From Aliamphritea spongicola (GTDB taxonomy: Bacteria; Pseudomonadota; Gammaproteobacteria; Pseudomonadales; Balneatricaceae): DNA of 64,000 nt. The stretch is from positions 3,658,001 through 3,722,000 of the forward strand of contig AP025283.1 of assembly GCA_024347235.1 (NCBI GenBank), given 5' to 3'. Made by a program: the position numbers and the translations under genes. Position 1 is the first letter of the stretch. Each line of letters starts with the position of its first letter. Shown here piece after piece: positions 1 to 7,572 of the stretch. The notes beneath the pieces were generated by a model. That model was not told where the DNA came from and ran no database searches. It saw only the letters and a list, made by a program, of their open reading frames with translations.

Positions 1-643
1 CTTTTTCCCACAGTTCGGTCGGGCCCGGGTCCAGCTCATAACCGGAGGCTGTCGCCTGCAGGGCAACCTCACACAACCGCACCAGATAATACATATTCAT
101 AAAGCACTCACCGGCGGTGGCCCCCACTGTCAGGAAACCGTGATTACGCATCACCAGACAGCTGTTCTCACCCAGATTTTCAGCAATCCGGAAACGTTCA
201 TCCGGATCAACCGACAGGCCTTCCCAGTCATGGAAGCCAACTTTGCCGTAGAGCATTGAGGAATCCTGAATCAGAAACGGCAGCTCTTTAAATGCGGTTG
301 CCGCACTGGCGGATTTAGGATGGGCATGGAACACAAAACGGTTATCTTTATGGCTGTCACTCAGGTGAACCGCACCGTGAATGATAAAACCGGCGGTGTT
401 CACATCTTCCGGCCCTTCCAGCACATTGCCCTCTTCATCCACCTTAATCAGGTTAGATGCACAGACCTCATCGTAATACAGACCAAAACGGTGCATATAA
501 AAGTGATGGTCAGAACCGGGCACCCGGGCAGTAATATGGTTCCAGATGGTGTCATCCCAGCCAAAGTAATGGGTCAAGCGGAACATCGCAGCCAGATCAA
601 TCCGTACCTGTTCCTGCTGCTGTTCTAATGTCAGTTCGCTCAT
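1..643 (-). CDS. Class II aldolase/adducin family protein (3' end outside window)
   Basis: The gene reads leftwards from the ATG at 643 (MSELTLEQQQEQ...) and runs off the left edge without a stop, giving about 214 residues. The text fits the class II aldolase/adducin fold: a GWDDTIWNHIT stretch near residue 28, the metal-binding FHAHPKSA region (HxH) in the middle, and a later NHG motif in LVMRNHGFLTVG. These zinc enzymes cleave or decarboxylate sugar-phosphate or hydroxyacid substrates; adducin-like members are often of unknown substrate. It lies 7 bp after the stop of the upstream 2-hydroxyacid dehydrogenase on the same strand, so the two are probably one operon. The substrate cannot be told from the sequence. 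Confidence 0.85.
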   Translation of the reverse strand, partial: MSELTLEQQQEQVRIDLAAMFRLTHYFGWDDTIWNHITARVPGSDHHFYMHRFGLYYDEVCASNLIKVDEEGNVLEGPEDVNTAGFIIHGAVHLSDSHKDNRFVFHAHPKSASAATAFKELPFLIQDSSMLYGKVGFHDWEGLSVDPDERFRIAENLGENSCLVMRNHGFLTVGATAGECFMNMYYLVRLCEVALQATASGYELDPGPTELWEK

Positions 644-650
644 AGTCATC

Positions 651-1587
651 TCACACTTTATTGTTATTGGTGAACCGGCCGGGTTTATGCAACGGAAACG
701 GCTGCTCTCCCTGCTCAATTCTGTGAATGTTATCTACCACCAGTTTAGCCGCCGAGCGGGCATAGGTGGCACCGGACATATGGGGGTAATATGAATATCA
801 GGGTGTCGCCATAACGGGGAATCCGCGGGCAAAGGTTCTGTTGAAAAGGCATCCAGCACCGCCCGGGATAAAGGCCCGTGGGACAGTGCATCAATCACAT
901 CTGAGTCCACCAGAACTTCCCCCGGCTGATATTCACCAGCACAGCACCTTCGGGCAGCTGGCCCAACAGCTCAGCATCTATCATATGGCGGGTTTCAGGG
1001 GTTAGCGGCAAACAGTTAATAACCATATCTGCCTGCGCCAGAGGCATATCGTCGCCGCAGTAGCTTTCCACGCCAGCTAATTCAGCCTGATGTCTGTCCC
1101 AGCCAAGCACCTTATAACCATTAGCTGCAAGACGGCGGGCAACGGTTTTTCCTACCATACCCAGCCCCAGCACCAACACCTTAAACTCTTCACTGGCACA
1201 CAGATTATGCCGCTCCCAGTGTGCCTGGCTCTGCTGCTGTGCATAAACACCGAAACGGCGGTGAAAATGTAATACCCAGTACAACGCATAACGGGCCATA
1301 TCTTCCAGCACCTGAGGATCCACCAGGCGCAACACAGGCACATCCGGTGTTGCCGGATCGGCATCCACCGCTTCAGTGCCCGCCCCAAGCAGGTGTATGG
1401 CTTTCAGATTGGGATACTCAGCAAGATCTCCGGGAGGGTGATTCCATACCAGTGCATATTCAACCTGCTGACGGCGGGCCGGCGTCATATCGGCGAACAG
1501 AAATACGTCCTGCTCAGGCAGCAGCTCCGCCAGTGCGGCCTGCCAACTGGCATTATCATAACCATGGTTGTTCAGCAGAATTGCCAT
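651..1587 (-). CDS. GhrA-like D-2-hydroxyacid dehydrogenase (two frameshifts)
   Basis: NAD(P)H-dependent reductase of 2-oxoacids such as glyoxylate or hydroxypyruvate, about 312 residues when repaired. The Rossmann signature VLGLGMVGKTVARRLAANG lies near residue 140 and the catalytic-region text INCLPLTPETRHMID and VNISRG follows. The frame is lost in the C-run at 919-923 and again in the G-run at 782-786. Adding one base to each restores SRGEVLVDSDVIDALSHG and then HMSGATYARSAAKLVVDN, which contains the family's catalytic-region histidine, ending at TGA 651-653. The repair is so clean that sequencing error is likelier than decay. It precedes the aldolase gene by 7 bp. Confidence 0.85.
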
Positions 1588-1804
1588 GCCCTTTCCCGTT
1601 ATCGGTTAATACATCTTATCTACTATTCTCTGCACCAGCCCCAAGAAGTAAAACGAATAATACACCTAACTAATATCGAAATATTCGATACAAGGCTTTC
1701 CCTTCTCTCCATAATCCGATCTGAAATACTGGTACTCCAATCCTCCCTGACTTAGTATCAGCGCATGCTTTCTTTCACGTTTTCAGGCCCTTAAGCTACT
1801 TATT
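1588..1804. other. Divergent intergenic region (ghrA-like / TauE-like)
   Basis: These 217 bp separate the leftward dehydrogenase gene from the rightward permease gene, so both promoters must lie here. The stretch is AT-richer than its surroundings around 1640-1700. I see no convincing operator. Confidence 0.4.
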
Positions 1805-2557
1805 ATGCTGACCGATCCCCTGTTCTACCTGGCAGCCATTCCTGCTGTGCTGATTGTCGGCATATCCAAGGGCGGCTTTGGCGGATCACTGGGAATGATT
1901 GCCGTCCCCATGCTTACACTTACGGTTGCGTCTCCCGTGGCTGCAGCCATCATGCTGCCGATTCTGTTCGCCATGGATATTCAGGCCCTGTGGCGCTTCC
2001 GGCAGCATTTCGACAAACGCAACCTGAAGATTCTGCTACCGGCAGCAACACTGGGTATCAGTATCGGCGCCCTGACATTTCAGCACCTGAGTGAAAACCA
2101 TCTGAAGCTGATTATTGGCATCACCTCGCTGCTGTTTTGCGGCAATGCGGTGTTACAGGAACTGCGCAACCGGACGCCGGCTCCCCGTGAGCCGCATATT
2201 GGCCGCGGTGCTTTCTGGGGAACTCTGGCGGGCTTTACCAGTTTCAGCATTCATGCCGGCGGGCCACCCCTGAATTTCTACCTGTTGCCGCAACGGCTTA
2301 ACAAAACCGTATTTGTCACCACCAGTATTATTTTCTTTGCCTGTGTGAACGGCATAAAACTGATCCCCTATTCCATGCTCGGGCTGTTCAGCAGCCAGAA
2401 TCTGCTCACCTCACTGGTACTGATGCCACTGGCGATTGCCGGCGTCAGACTGGGCGCCCGGTTACACCACGTACTGGACGCAACACTTTTCTACCGGCTG
2501 TGTTACTGCTTCCTGTTTCTGGTGGGCCTGAAACTCACCGCTGAGGCACTGCTATAA
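1805..2557 (+). CDS. TauE/SafE (TSUP) family membrane permease
   Basis: A 250-residue integral membrane protein of the sulfite exporter TauE/SafE family. The N-terminal signature VGISKGGFGGSLGMIAVPML (residues about 18-37) is typical, and the second half repeats the pattern with GFTSFSIHAGGPPLNFYLLP. The hydrophobic segments fit the family's seven to eight helices and the length is normal. The family moves small anions such as sulfite, sulfoacetate or other carboxylates across the inner membrane; the substrate here is unknown. It is intact, stands alone between the dehydrogenase operon and the mttB promoter, and could export or import a product of either. Confidence 0.85.
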   Translation: MLTDPLFYLAAIPAVLIVGISKGGFGGSLGMIAVPMLTLTVASPVAAAIMLPILFAMDIQALWRFRQHFDKRNLKILLPAATLGISIGALTFQHLSENHLKLIIGITSLLFCGNAVLQELRNRTPAPREPHIGRGAFWGTLAGFTSFSIHAGGPPLNFYLLPQRLNKTVFVTTSIIFFACVNGIKLIPYSMLGLFSSQNLLTSLVLMPLAIAGVRLGARLHHVLDATLFYRLCYCFLFLVGLKLTAEALL

Positions 2558-2562
2558 GCAAC

Positions 2563-2578
2563 TGCACAAAAACGACAT
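2563..2578 (-). promoter_or_regulatory. Candidate operator: copy A of TGCA-CAAAAACGACAT
   Basis: The 16-mer TGCACAAAAACGACAT lies 277 bp upstream of the mttB start. Its reverse complement nearly repeats at 4567-4584 in the promoter region of the GbdR-like regulator (TGCAACAAAAACGACAT when read on the minus strand). The match is seen directly; binding by the regulator is inference. Confidence 0.35.
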
Positions 2579-2654
2579 ATTCACGTAAACCGGTCAAACC
2601 CCTACAAAAATCAGGCCTTTGAACGGTCATTTTATTTCGTAATAGTGCTACTCA

Positions 2655-2703
2655 TGGTCGTCTGTGGGATAGACAATGACGCGCTCAAACACGAGCATGT
2701 CGC
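2655..2703 (+). promoter_or_regulatory. Helically phased TGTCGC-like direct repeats upstream of mttB
   Basis: Three related hexamers point towards mttB: TGGTCG at 2655, TGACGC at 2677 and TGTCGC at 2698, spaced 22 and 21 bp. AraC/XylS-family activators commonly use direct half-sites about 21 bp apart. The GbdR-like AraC regulator is encoded just downstream of mttB, and GTGTCGC repeats with 21-bp phasing also occur upstream of the corrinoid-protein operon (12486-12574). The mttB start is 150 bp downstream of the last copy. Confidence 0.4.
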
Positions 2704-2854
2704 GATCAGGTCAGCCCGTAACCGGGCCGCAAACCATACTCCCGCTTAAGATATGAAATTTCTAGATAGCTGACATAACCCGCCCTAATGCATCATCACG
2801 GACAGGGTATGCCAGCCCACGTAATCCAGCATAATCCGAATTTGGAGTAAATAC

Positions 2855-4423
2855 ATGAGCGATTCAGAAGGCCCAGTTAAAGCACGTAAAAGTCGTCGTG
2901 GTGGAGGCCGTGCGGGTCGTCGTGCTGCAGGAGGTGCTCCGGCAGAGATCGTACCGTACATCACCCGTAACATTCCTTACTACGAAGTGCTTGATGAAGA
3001 AGGCCTGGCGCTGATCGAAGCCAATGCTGAAACCATCCTGGAAGAAGTGGGTATTGAATTCCGCGATGATGAAGAAGCGCTGCAGATCTGGCGTGATGCC
3101 GGTGCCACTGTTGAAGGTGAACTGGTTAAGTTCCCTCGCGGTATGTGTCGTTCAATCATCCAGGCATCTGCTCCGAGTGAATACGTTCACCATGCACGTA
3201 ACCCTGCCCGTAACGTAGTGGTTGGCGGTAAGAACACTGCATTCGTTCCTGCTTACGGCTCTCCGTTCGTATACGACATGGATAAAGGCCGTCGTTACGC
3301 GACCATCGAAGATTTCCAGAACTTCGTAAAGCTGGCCTACATGGCACCAAGTCTGCACCTGTCCGGCGGTACTATCTGTGAGCCTGTTGACCTGCCGGTA
3401 AACAAGCGTCACTTCGACATGCTGTACTCACACATGAAATACTCCGACAAGCCATTCATGGGTTCTGTAACTGCCCCTGAACGTGCTCAGGACAGTGTTG
3501 ATATGTGTAAGATCCTGTTTGGCGACGATTTCTACGATGAAAACGGCAAGCCAAAGACCTTCATGACCAGCCTGATCAACGCAAACTCGCCAATGACCTT
3601 CGACGACACCATGCTGGGTGCTGCTAAGGTATACGCACGTAACAACCAGGCATGTGTTGTAACACCGTTCATCCTGGCCGGTGCAATGTCTCCGGTAACT
3701 GTTGCCGGTACTGCGGCACAGACTCTGGCTGAAGCAATGGCCGGTATGGCTTTCGTACAGCTGGTAGCACCGGGTGCGCCGGTTGTTATGGGTAGCTTCG
3801 CAAGCTCTATCTCTATGCAGTCAGGCGCACCAACCTTCGGTACACCTGAACCGGCACTGGTACTGTACGTAATGGCTAACCTGGCACGTCGTCTGGGTGT
3901 ACCGTTCCGTTCCGGTGGTGGTTTCTGCGGTTCCAAGATCCCTGATGCTCAGGCAGCAGCAGAAGCAGCTAACACCCTGGTGCCGACTACTCTGGCAGGT
4001 GTTAACTTTGCACTGCACACTGCAGGCTGGCTGGAAGGCGGTCTGGCAATGGGTTACGAGAAATTCGTTATGGATGCCGACCAGGCTGGCATGATGTGCA
4101 CCCTGCTGAAAGGTGTGGATCTGTCTGAAAACGGTCAGGCCCTGGACGCTATCCGCGAAGTAGGTCCGGGTAACCACTTCCTGGGCTGCTCACACACTCA
4201 GGCTAACTTCAAGACTGCGTTCTACCTGTCTCCGCTGACCGATAACAACAGCTTCGAGCAGTGGGAATCTGAAGGTTCCAAGACCATGGAACAGCGTGCC
4301 AACGCTTACTGGAAGAAGCAGCTGTCTGAATACCAGGCACCTGAACTGGATCCTGCAATTGACCAGGCACTGATTGAGTACATCGAACGCCGTAAGGCTG
4401 AGTTCCCGGACTCTAACATCTAA
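2855..4423 (+). CDS. MttB superfamily (non-pyrrolysine) corrinoid methyltransferase
   Basis: A 522-residue member of the trimethylamine methyltransferase (MttB) superfamily. It would move a methyl group from a quaternary amine to the Co(I) corrinoid protein encoded at 11475-12175. The frame is open throughout with no in-frame UAG, so it is of the pyrrolysine-free class that includes the glycine betaine methyltransferase MtgB. Landmarks are NIPYYEVLDEEGLALIEANAETI (residues about 35-57), GGTICEPVDLPVNKRHF, FRSGGGFCGSKIPDAQA and HFLGCSHTQANF. Residues about 9-28 form an Arg/Gly-rich extension (SRRGGGRAGRRAAGG), also found in other island proteins. Codon choice is strongly biased (mostly CGT for Arg in the tail, CTG, GGT), unlike the neighbours, which suggests very high expression. 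Start: GGAG at about 2843 precedes ATG 2855. The GbdR-like neighbour points to glycine betaine; other betaines or methylamines remain possible. Confidence 0.9.
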   Translation: MSDSEGPVKARKSRRGGGRAGRRAAGGAPAEIVPYITRNIPYYEVLDEEGLALIEANAETILEEVGIEFRDDEEALQIWRDAGATVEGELVKFPRGMCRSIIQASAPSEYVHHARNPARNVVVGGKNTAFVPAYGSPFVYDMDKGRRYATIEDFQNFVKLAYMAPSLHLSGGTICEPVDLPVNKRHFDMLYSHMKYSDKPFMGSVTAPERAQDSVDMCKILFGDDFYDENGKPKTFMTSLINANSPMTFDDTMLGAAKVYARNNQACVVTPFILAGAMSPVTVAGTAAQTLAEAMAGMAFVQLVAPGAPVVMGSFASSISMQSGAPTFGTPEPALVLYVMANLARRLGVPFRSGGGFCGSKIPDAQAAAEAANTLVPTTLAGVNFALHTAGWLEGGLAMGYEKFVMDADQAGMMCTLLKGVDLSENGQALDAIREVGPGNHFLGCSHTQANFKTAFYLSPLTDNNSFEQWESEGSKTMEQRANAYWKKQLSEYQAPELDPAIDQALIEYIERRKAEFPDSNI

Positions 4424-4449
4424 GCAACCGTCTCAGGCAATTGCTGCCA

Positions 4450-4485
4450 ACGCCGCGCCGGTCACCGACTCGCGCGGCGTTTTTA
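4450..4485 (+). terminator. Rho-independent terminator after mttB
   Basis: The stem CGCCGCGC / GCGCGGCG with a loop of about a dozen bases is followed by TTTTTATAT, 27 bp after the mttB stop. This closes mttB as a single-gene transcript. Confidence 0.85.
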
Positions 4486-4566
4486 TATCTCCGGCACAGT
4501 AAAAACTAAACAGCTAGTTTGCCTGCAGTTTTTCGCATAGCCTCATTAAAAAGTCTTACCTCACAG

Positions 4567-4584
4567 ATGTCGTTTTTGTTGCAT
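4567..4584 (+). promoter_or_regulatory. Candidate operator: copy B, upstream of the GbdR-like gene
   Basis: ATGTCGTTTTTGTTGCAT lies 180 bp before the regulator's ATG. It matches copy A at 2563-2578 in all but one inserted base, and it is itself a loose dyad. It could be an autoregulatory site; this is inference. Confidence 0.35.
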
Positions 4585-4763
4585 CTGACCGGCAAAACAT
4601 AGTTAACTTGCCTAAACGCGCCACCCCGTCGACAAGGGTGAAACAAAAGATAATACTAGCGCACCGCCTTCCCCAGCCTACATACCAAATAAAACAAAAT
4701 GTGGCTTTTTAAGCCATACTGGGGAATAGCAACAATTTGACTTGTTCGGTTAGAGAGGCACGC

Positions 4764-5746
4764 ATGACGTCTGAACAATACCCCGACACACTTACCCGTT
4801 TCGGCTTCTTGTTGGTATCCAAATATTCAATGATTGCTATCAGTTCTGCAATCGAACCCTTACGCATGGCGAACCGCCTGCTGGGCAAAAACCTGTTTAC
4901 GTGGACCATTATTACTGCCGACGGCAATCCGGAACCCGCCAGCAACGACCTGATGCTGGCAGCCGACTGCAGTTTTAACGACATCCCTGAACTGGACATT
5001 GTGTTTGTCTGCTCAGGGGTGGATGTAAACGGTGTGTACAACACTGATATTCAAAAGGTTCTGCACAACCTGGCCCGTAAAAAGTCATCCTGGGTGGCCT
5101 GTGTACCGGTACATACCTGCTGGCACGCTCCGGCCTGATGGATGGTTATCGCGGCACCGTGCACTGGGAAAACATTGCCAGTATGCGGGAAGAATTTCAG
5201 CAAATGCAGATCAGCGATGAGCTGTACGAAATTGACCGTGACCGTTTCACCTGCGCCGGCGGCAGTGCACCAATGGACATGATGCTGAAACTGATCGCCG
5301 ACTCCCAGGGCAGTAAACTTTCAGCCAACATTTCTGAACAGTTTATGTGTGACCGCATCCGTGGCCGGCATGACCGCCAGCGTACTCCGCTGCAGGCCCA
5401 CCTGGGTTCCGGTCAGCCTAAACTGATCGAAGCGGTTACCCTGATGGAAGCAAACATCGAAGAACCGATGAGCGTCGATGAACTGGCCAAGCTGGTGGGC
5501 ATATCTCGCCGTCAGCTTGAGCGTCTGTTCCAGAAGCACCTGAATTGCGTTCCTACCCGTTACTACATGGACCTGCGCCTGAACTGCGCTCGCCGCCTGT
5601 TGCTCCAGACCGATAAATCCATTGTGGATGTATCTCTGGCCTGCGGCTTCGTATCTGCGCCGCACTTCAGTAAGTGCTACCGGGATTTCTTTGGCATTCC
5701 GCCACGGGGCGAGCGCCATTTGAAACAGGCCAGCAACAGTAAGTAA
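4764..5746 (+). CDS. GbdR-like AraC-family transcriptional regulator (one frameshift)
   Basis: About 327 residues. The N-terminal half is a DJ-1/PfpI (class I amidotransferase-like) domain (FGFLLVSKYSMIAISSAIEPLRMANRL..., then LGGLCTGTYLLARSGLMDGY). The C-terminal half is an AraC helix-turn-helix pair (MSVDELAKLVGISRRQLERLFQKHL; SIVDVSLACGFVSAPHFSKCYRDFFGIPP). The linker text HWENIASM...YEIDRDRFTCAGGSAPMDMML is characteristic of GbdR/CdhR regulators of glycine betaine, dimethylglycine and carnitine catabolism in pseudomonads. The frame slips by one base near 5090 in a C-run; one added C joins the halves. ATG 4764 follows GAGAGG. It probably activates mttB upstream and the corrinoid operon; inducer and sites are inference. 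Confidence 0.88.
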
Positions 5747-5846
5747 TCTCTCTCAACGGAACTGATCTACCGGACAGGACGTCCGAAATTTTTCTTATTC
5801 TTCCCCGCAACGCAAACTTCCTGTTACGATCTCTCAGAAAGATTCT

Positions 5847-6228
5847 TTATTCATCTTTGATCCAATAGATCGTCACTTTCCGCTTACCCCATTGCAGGGC
5901 TTTATTCCGGTCTTCACCCATATAGATATCGATCTTTTCACCCAGCGCTGGTTCATTTTATCCAGCACCCGGTATTCCCCTTCAAGGCCCTCTATTCTCA
6001 CTTTTGTATTATGCGTAAGCCCCGCTGCGATTAAATCACGGGATACCGCAATAGACTTCATGCCGGGTTTTAAAGTATCCCCCAGGCAGCCAGAGAAGGC
6101 GTACTGTCGGTTTCTCCGGGTGTAGAGGTGTAAGCAGTCGCGGTGACTTCCATTGAGCTCTCACCGTTACTGCAGCCGCTCAGCATGAGCGCCAGTAACC
6201 CAACCAGAAAACCTGTCCGAAACGTCAT
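5847..6228 (-). CDS. 3D-domain (YuiC/MltA-like) lipoprotein (two frameshifts)
   Basis: A small secreted protein of about 127 residues. It starts MTFRTGFLVGLLALMLSGC, a lipoprotein signal peptide with an LSGC lipobox. The repaired body reads VTATAYTSTPGETDSTPSLAAWG, then KSIAVSRDLIAAGLTHNTKVRIEG, LDKMNQRWVK and IDIYMGEDRNKALQWGKRKVTI. This is the 3D domain (three conserved Asp), shared with MltA and Rpf-like cell-wall enzymes. The frame slips at the C-run 6079-6083 and the run at 5935-5938, each repaired by one base. Role: probably peptidoglycan-associated; unrelated in theme to the methyltransferase genes around it. Confidence 0.75.
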
Positions 6229-6332
6229 CTTATTTCTCTCATTCATCGTTATATCCGCATACCCTGACAACTTTTCGACTGATCCGTTTACCCATACCAC
6301 GTCTGTTTGTAGCTGCAACACTTTATAACAGA

Positions 6333-6365
6333 CAAAAACGCCGTCTTAACGGACGGCGTTTTCTG
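6333..6365. terminator. Hairpin, 33-bp copy 1 (terminator-like)
   Basis: The stem ACGCCGTC / GACGGCGT has A-runs before it and T-runs after it, so it could end transcription from both sides. The whole 33 bp recurs exactly at 7517-7549. The two copies bracket the ankyrin and Rieske-like genes. Confidence 0.75.
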
Positions 6366-6463
6366 CAAACTCACTCAGTTTAAGATACCACCGGCATCTT
6401 AAACCTCAGCTATACACTTCCACTTTATCAATAGCGACAGTCATAGAACATCAGCTCAATGCC

Positions 6464-6820
6464 TCACTGTAAAGCGTAAGTTTCCAACAGCCTAAGCACA
6501 TCCACTCGCTCAGCTGCTTCAGCCGCATCTTTAATATATTCACCACCAGGTCTGGCTCCCGCTTCTAATAACATGCGCACCAGCTCTGTCGAACCACCCA
6601 GAACCGCATTGTATAGCGGCTCTTCTTCTCCGGATCGCCTGTTCGGATTGATGCCCAGTTTTAACAAGGTTCTTACCTTATCAACATCATTAAAACCCGC
6701 AGCTACAGCCAGCTGTCGAAACCCTGTAGCCTGGGCATATGTAGACTGAAGATCCGGCTTAATTTCCGGCAGTTCATCAGGATCAAGCTCTCCCAGCAAG
6801 ATAAGATTATCTTCCGTCAC
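6464..6820 (-). CDS. Small ankyrin-repeat protein
   Basis: A cytoplasmic protein of 118 residues with no signal peptide. Two ankyrin-type repeats can be read: AVAAGFNDVDKVRTLLKLGINPNRR and PLYNAVLGGSTELVRMLLEAGARPGG. A helical C-terminus follows (DAAEAAERVDVLRLLETYAL). Ankyrin repeats bind other proteins; no enzymatic domain is present. It begins 18 bp after the stop of the Rieske-like gene and is surely co-transcribed with it, so the two products may act together. The gene is intact. Confidence 0.75.
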   Translation of the reverse strand: MTEDNLILLGELDPDELPEIKPDLQSTYAQATGFRQLAVAAGFNDVDKVRTLLKLGINPNRRSGEEEPLYNAVLGGSTELVRMLLEAGARPGGEYIKDAAEAAERVDVLRLLETYALQ

Positions 6821-6837
6821 TTTATGTGGCAGGACTC

Positions 6838-7414
6838 TCAGGTTATATTTCGCTTTTCGCTCAGGGTCCGCTTCAAAAGCCCTCCCAAAGTCCCTTTAAG
6901 CACCCGCCCGGCCGCATCAAAGTATGTAGATGAACACGGATCCGTAAAAATCGCACCTTCCGGTTCACTACCAGTTTTATACAATAAGTTACAACCTGTG
7001 AGTGGGCTAACGGTTGAAACCACCAGATAGTTTTCATCCAGCGAGCGAAAGGCCCTCGATTTAGCCAGCGCCAACCCCTGCTTGTACAACCGGGCACGCA
7101 ACAACGTCCGATACGAAAAAATACTGTTAAGGATAGACTCTTCTGACCAAAGGTCCTGATCGTCAGCCAACAAAGCAAAATCAGCTTTCCGCAGATTACG
7201 CAGATCTTCCTCTGTCCGGTGTAAAATCATAGGATAAGTGCCGGCCCAATCCAGGAATATAGCCATCCCCGGGAACTTCATTCATATTCACCTTAACCGG
7301 CTCTGCAATTTCCTGTCGTAACTTATCTACAGAAACTTGCGGATAGTCATCAGCAACACTTACTCCGGCAACAACGCACAGAACACATACTAAATATTTT
7401 ATTAACCTTAACAA
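6838..7414 (-). CDS. Secreted Rieske-fold-like protein lacking cluster ligands (one frameshift)
   Basis: About 192 residues with an N-terminal signal peptide (MLRLIKYLVCVLCVVAGVSVADD). The body resembles the bc1-type Rieske subunit: EPVKVNMNEVPG...WAGTYPMILHRTEEDLRNL, like the usual PVEVDISKLEPGQ...WRGKPVWILRRT region, then SPLTGC and DPCSSTYFDAAGRVL. The canonical ligand motifs are CTHLGC and CPCHGS. Here SPLTGC and DPCSS keep only the two cysteines that normally form the disulfide, while both ligand cysteines and both ligand histidines are replaced. It is thus unlikely to bind a 2Fe-2S cluster. One base is missing near 7255. The assignment rests on motif alignment by eye; partner is the ankyrin protein downstream. 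Confidence 0.55.
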
Positions 7415-7516
7415 TTCAGCCTCCTTACTAAAATCAGCACGTTACCAGCAACAACTGTTTCTGTGCATCATCACAGGTTTAACTAAAAACTCAATATCCT
7501 ATTAATATCACCAAAC

Positions 7517-7549
7517 CAAAAACGCCGTCTTAACGGACGGCGTTTTCTG
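7517..7549. terminator. Hairpin, 33-bp copy 2, downstream of the RamA-like gene
   Basis: This repeats 6333-6365 without a mismatch. It lies 23 bp after the stop of the corrinoid-activator gene and probably terminates that operon; it also separates it from the ankyrin/Rieske module. Confidence 0.75.
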
Positions 7550-7572
7550 TTACAGACTTGTTATCTGTATGA

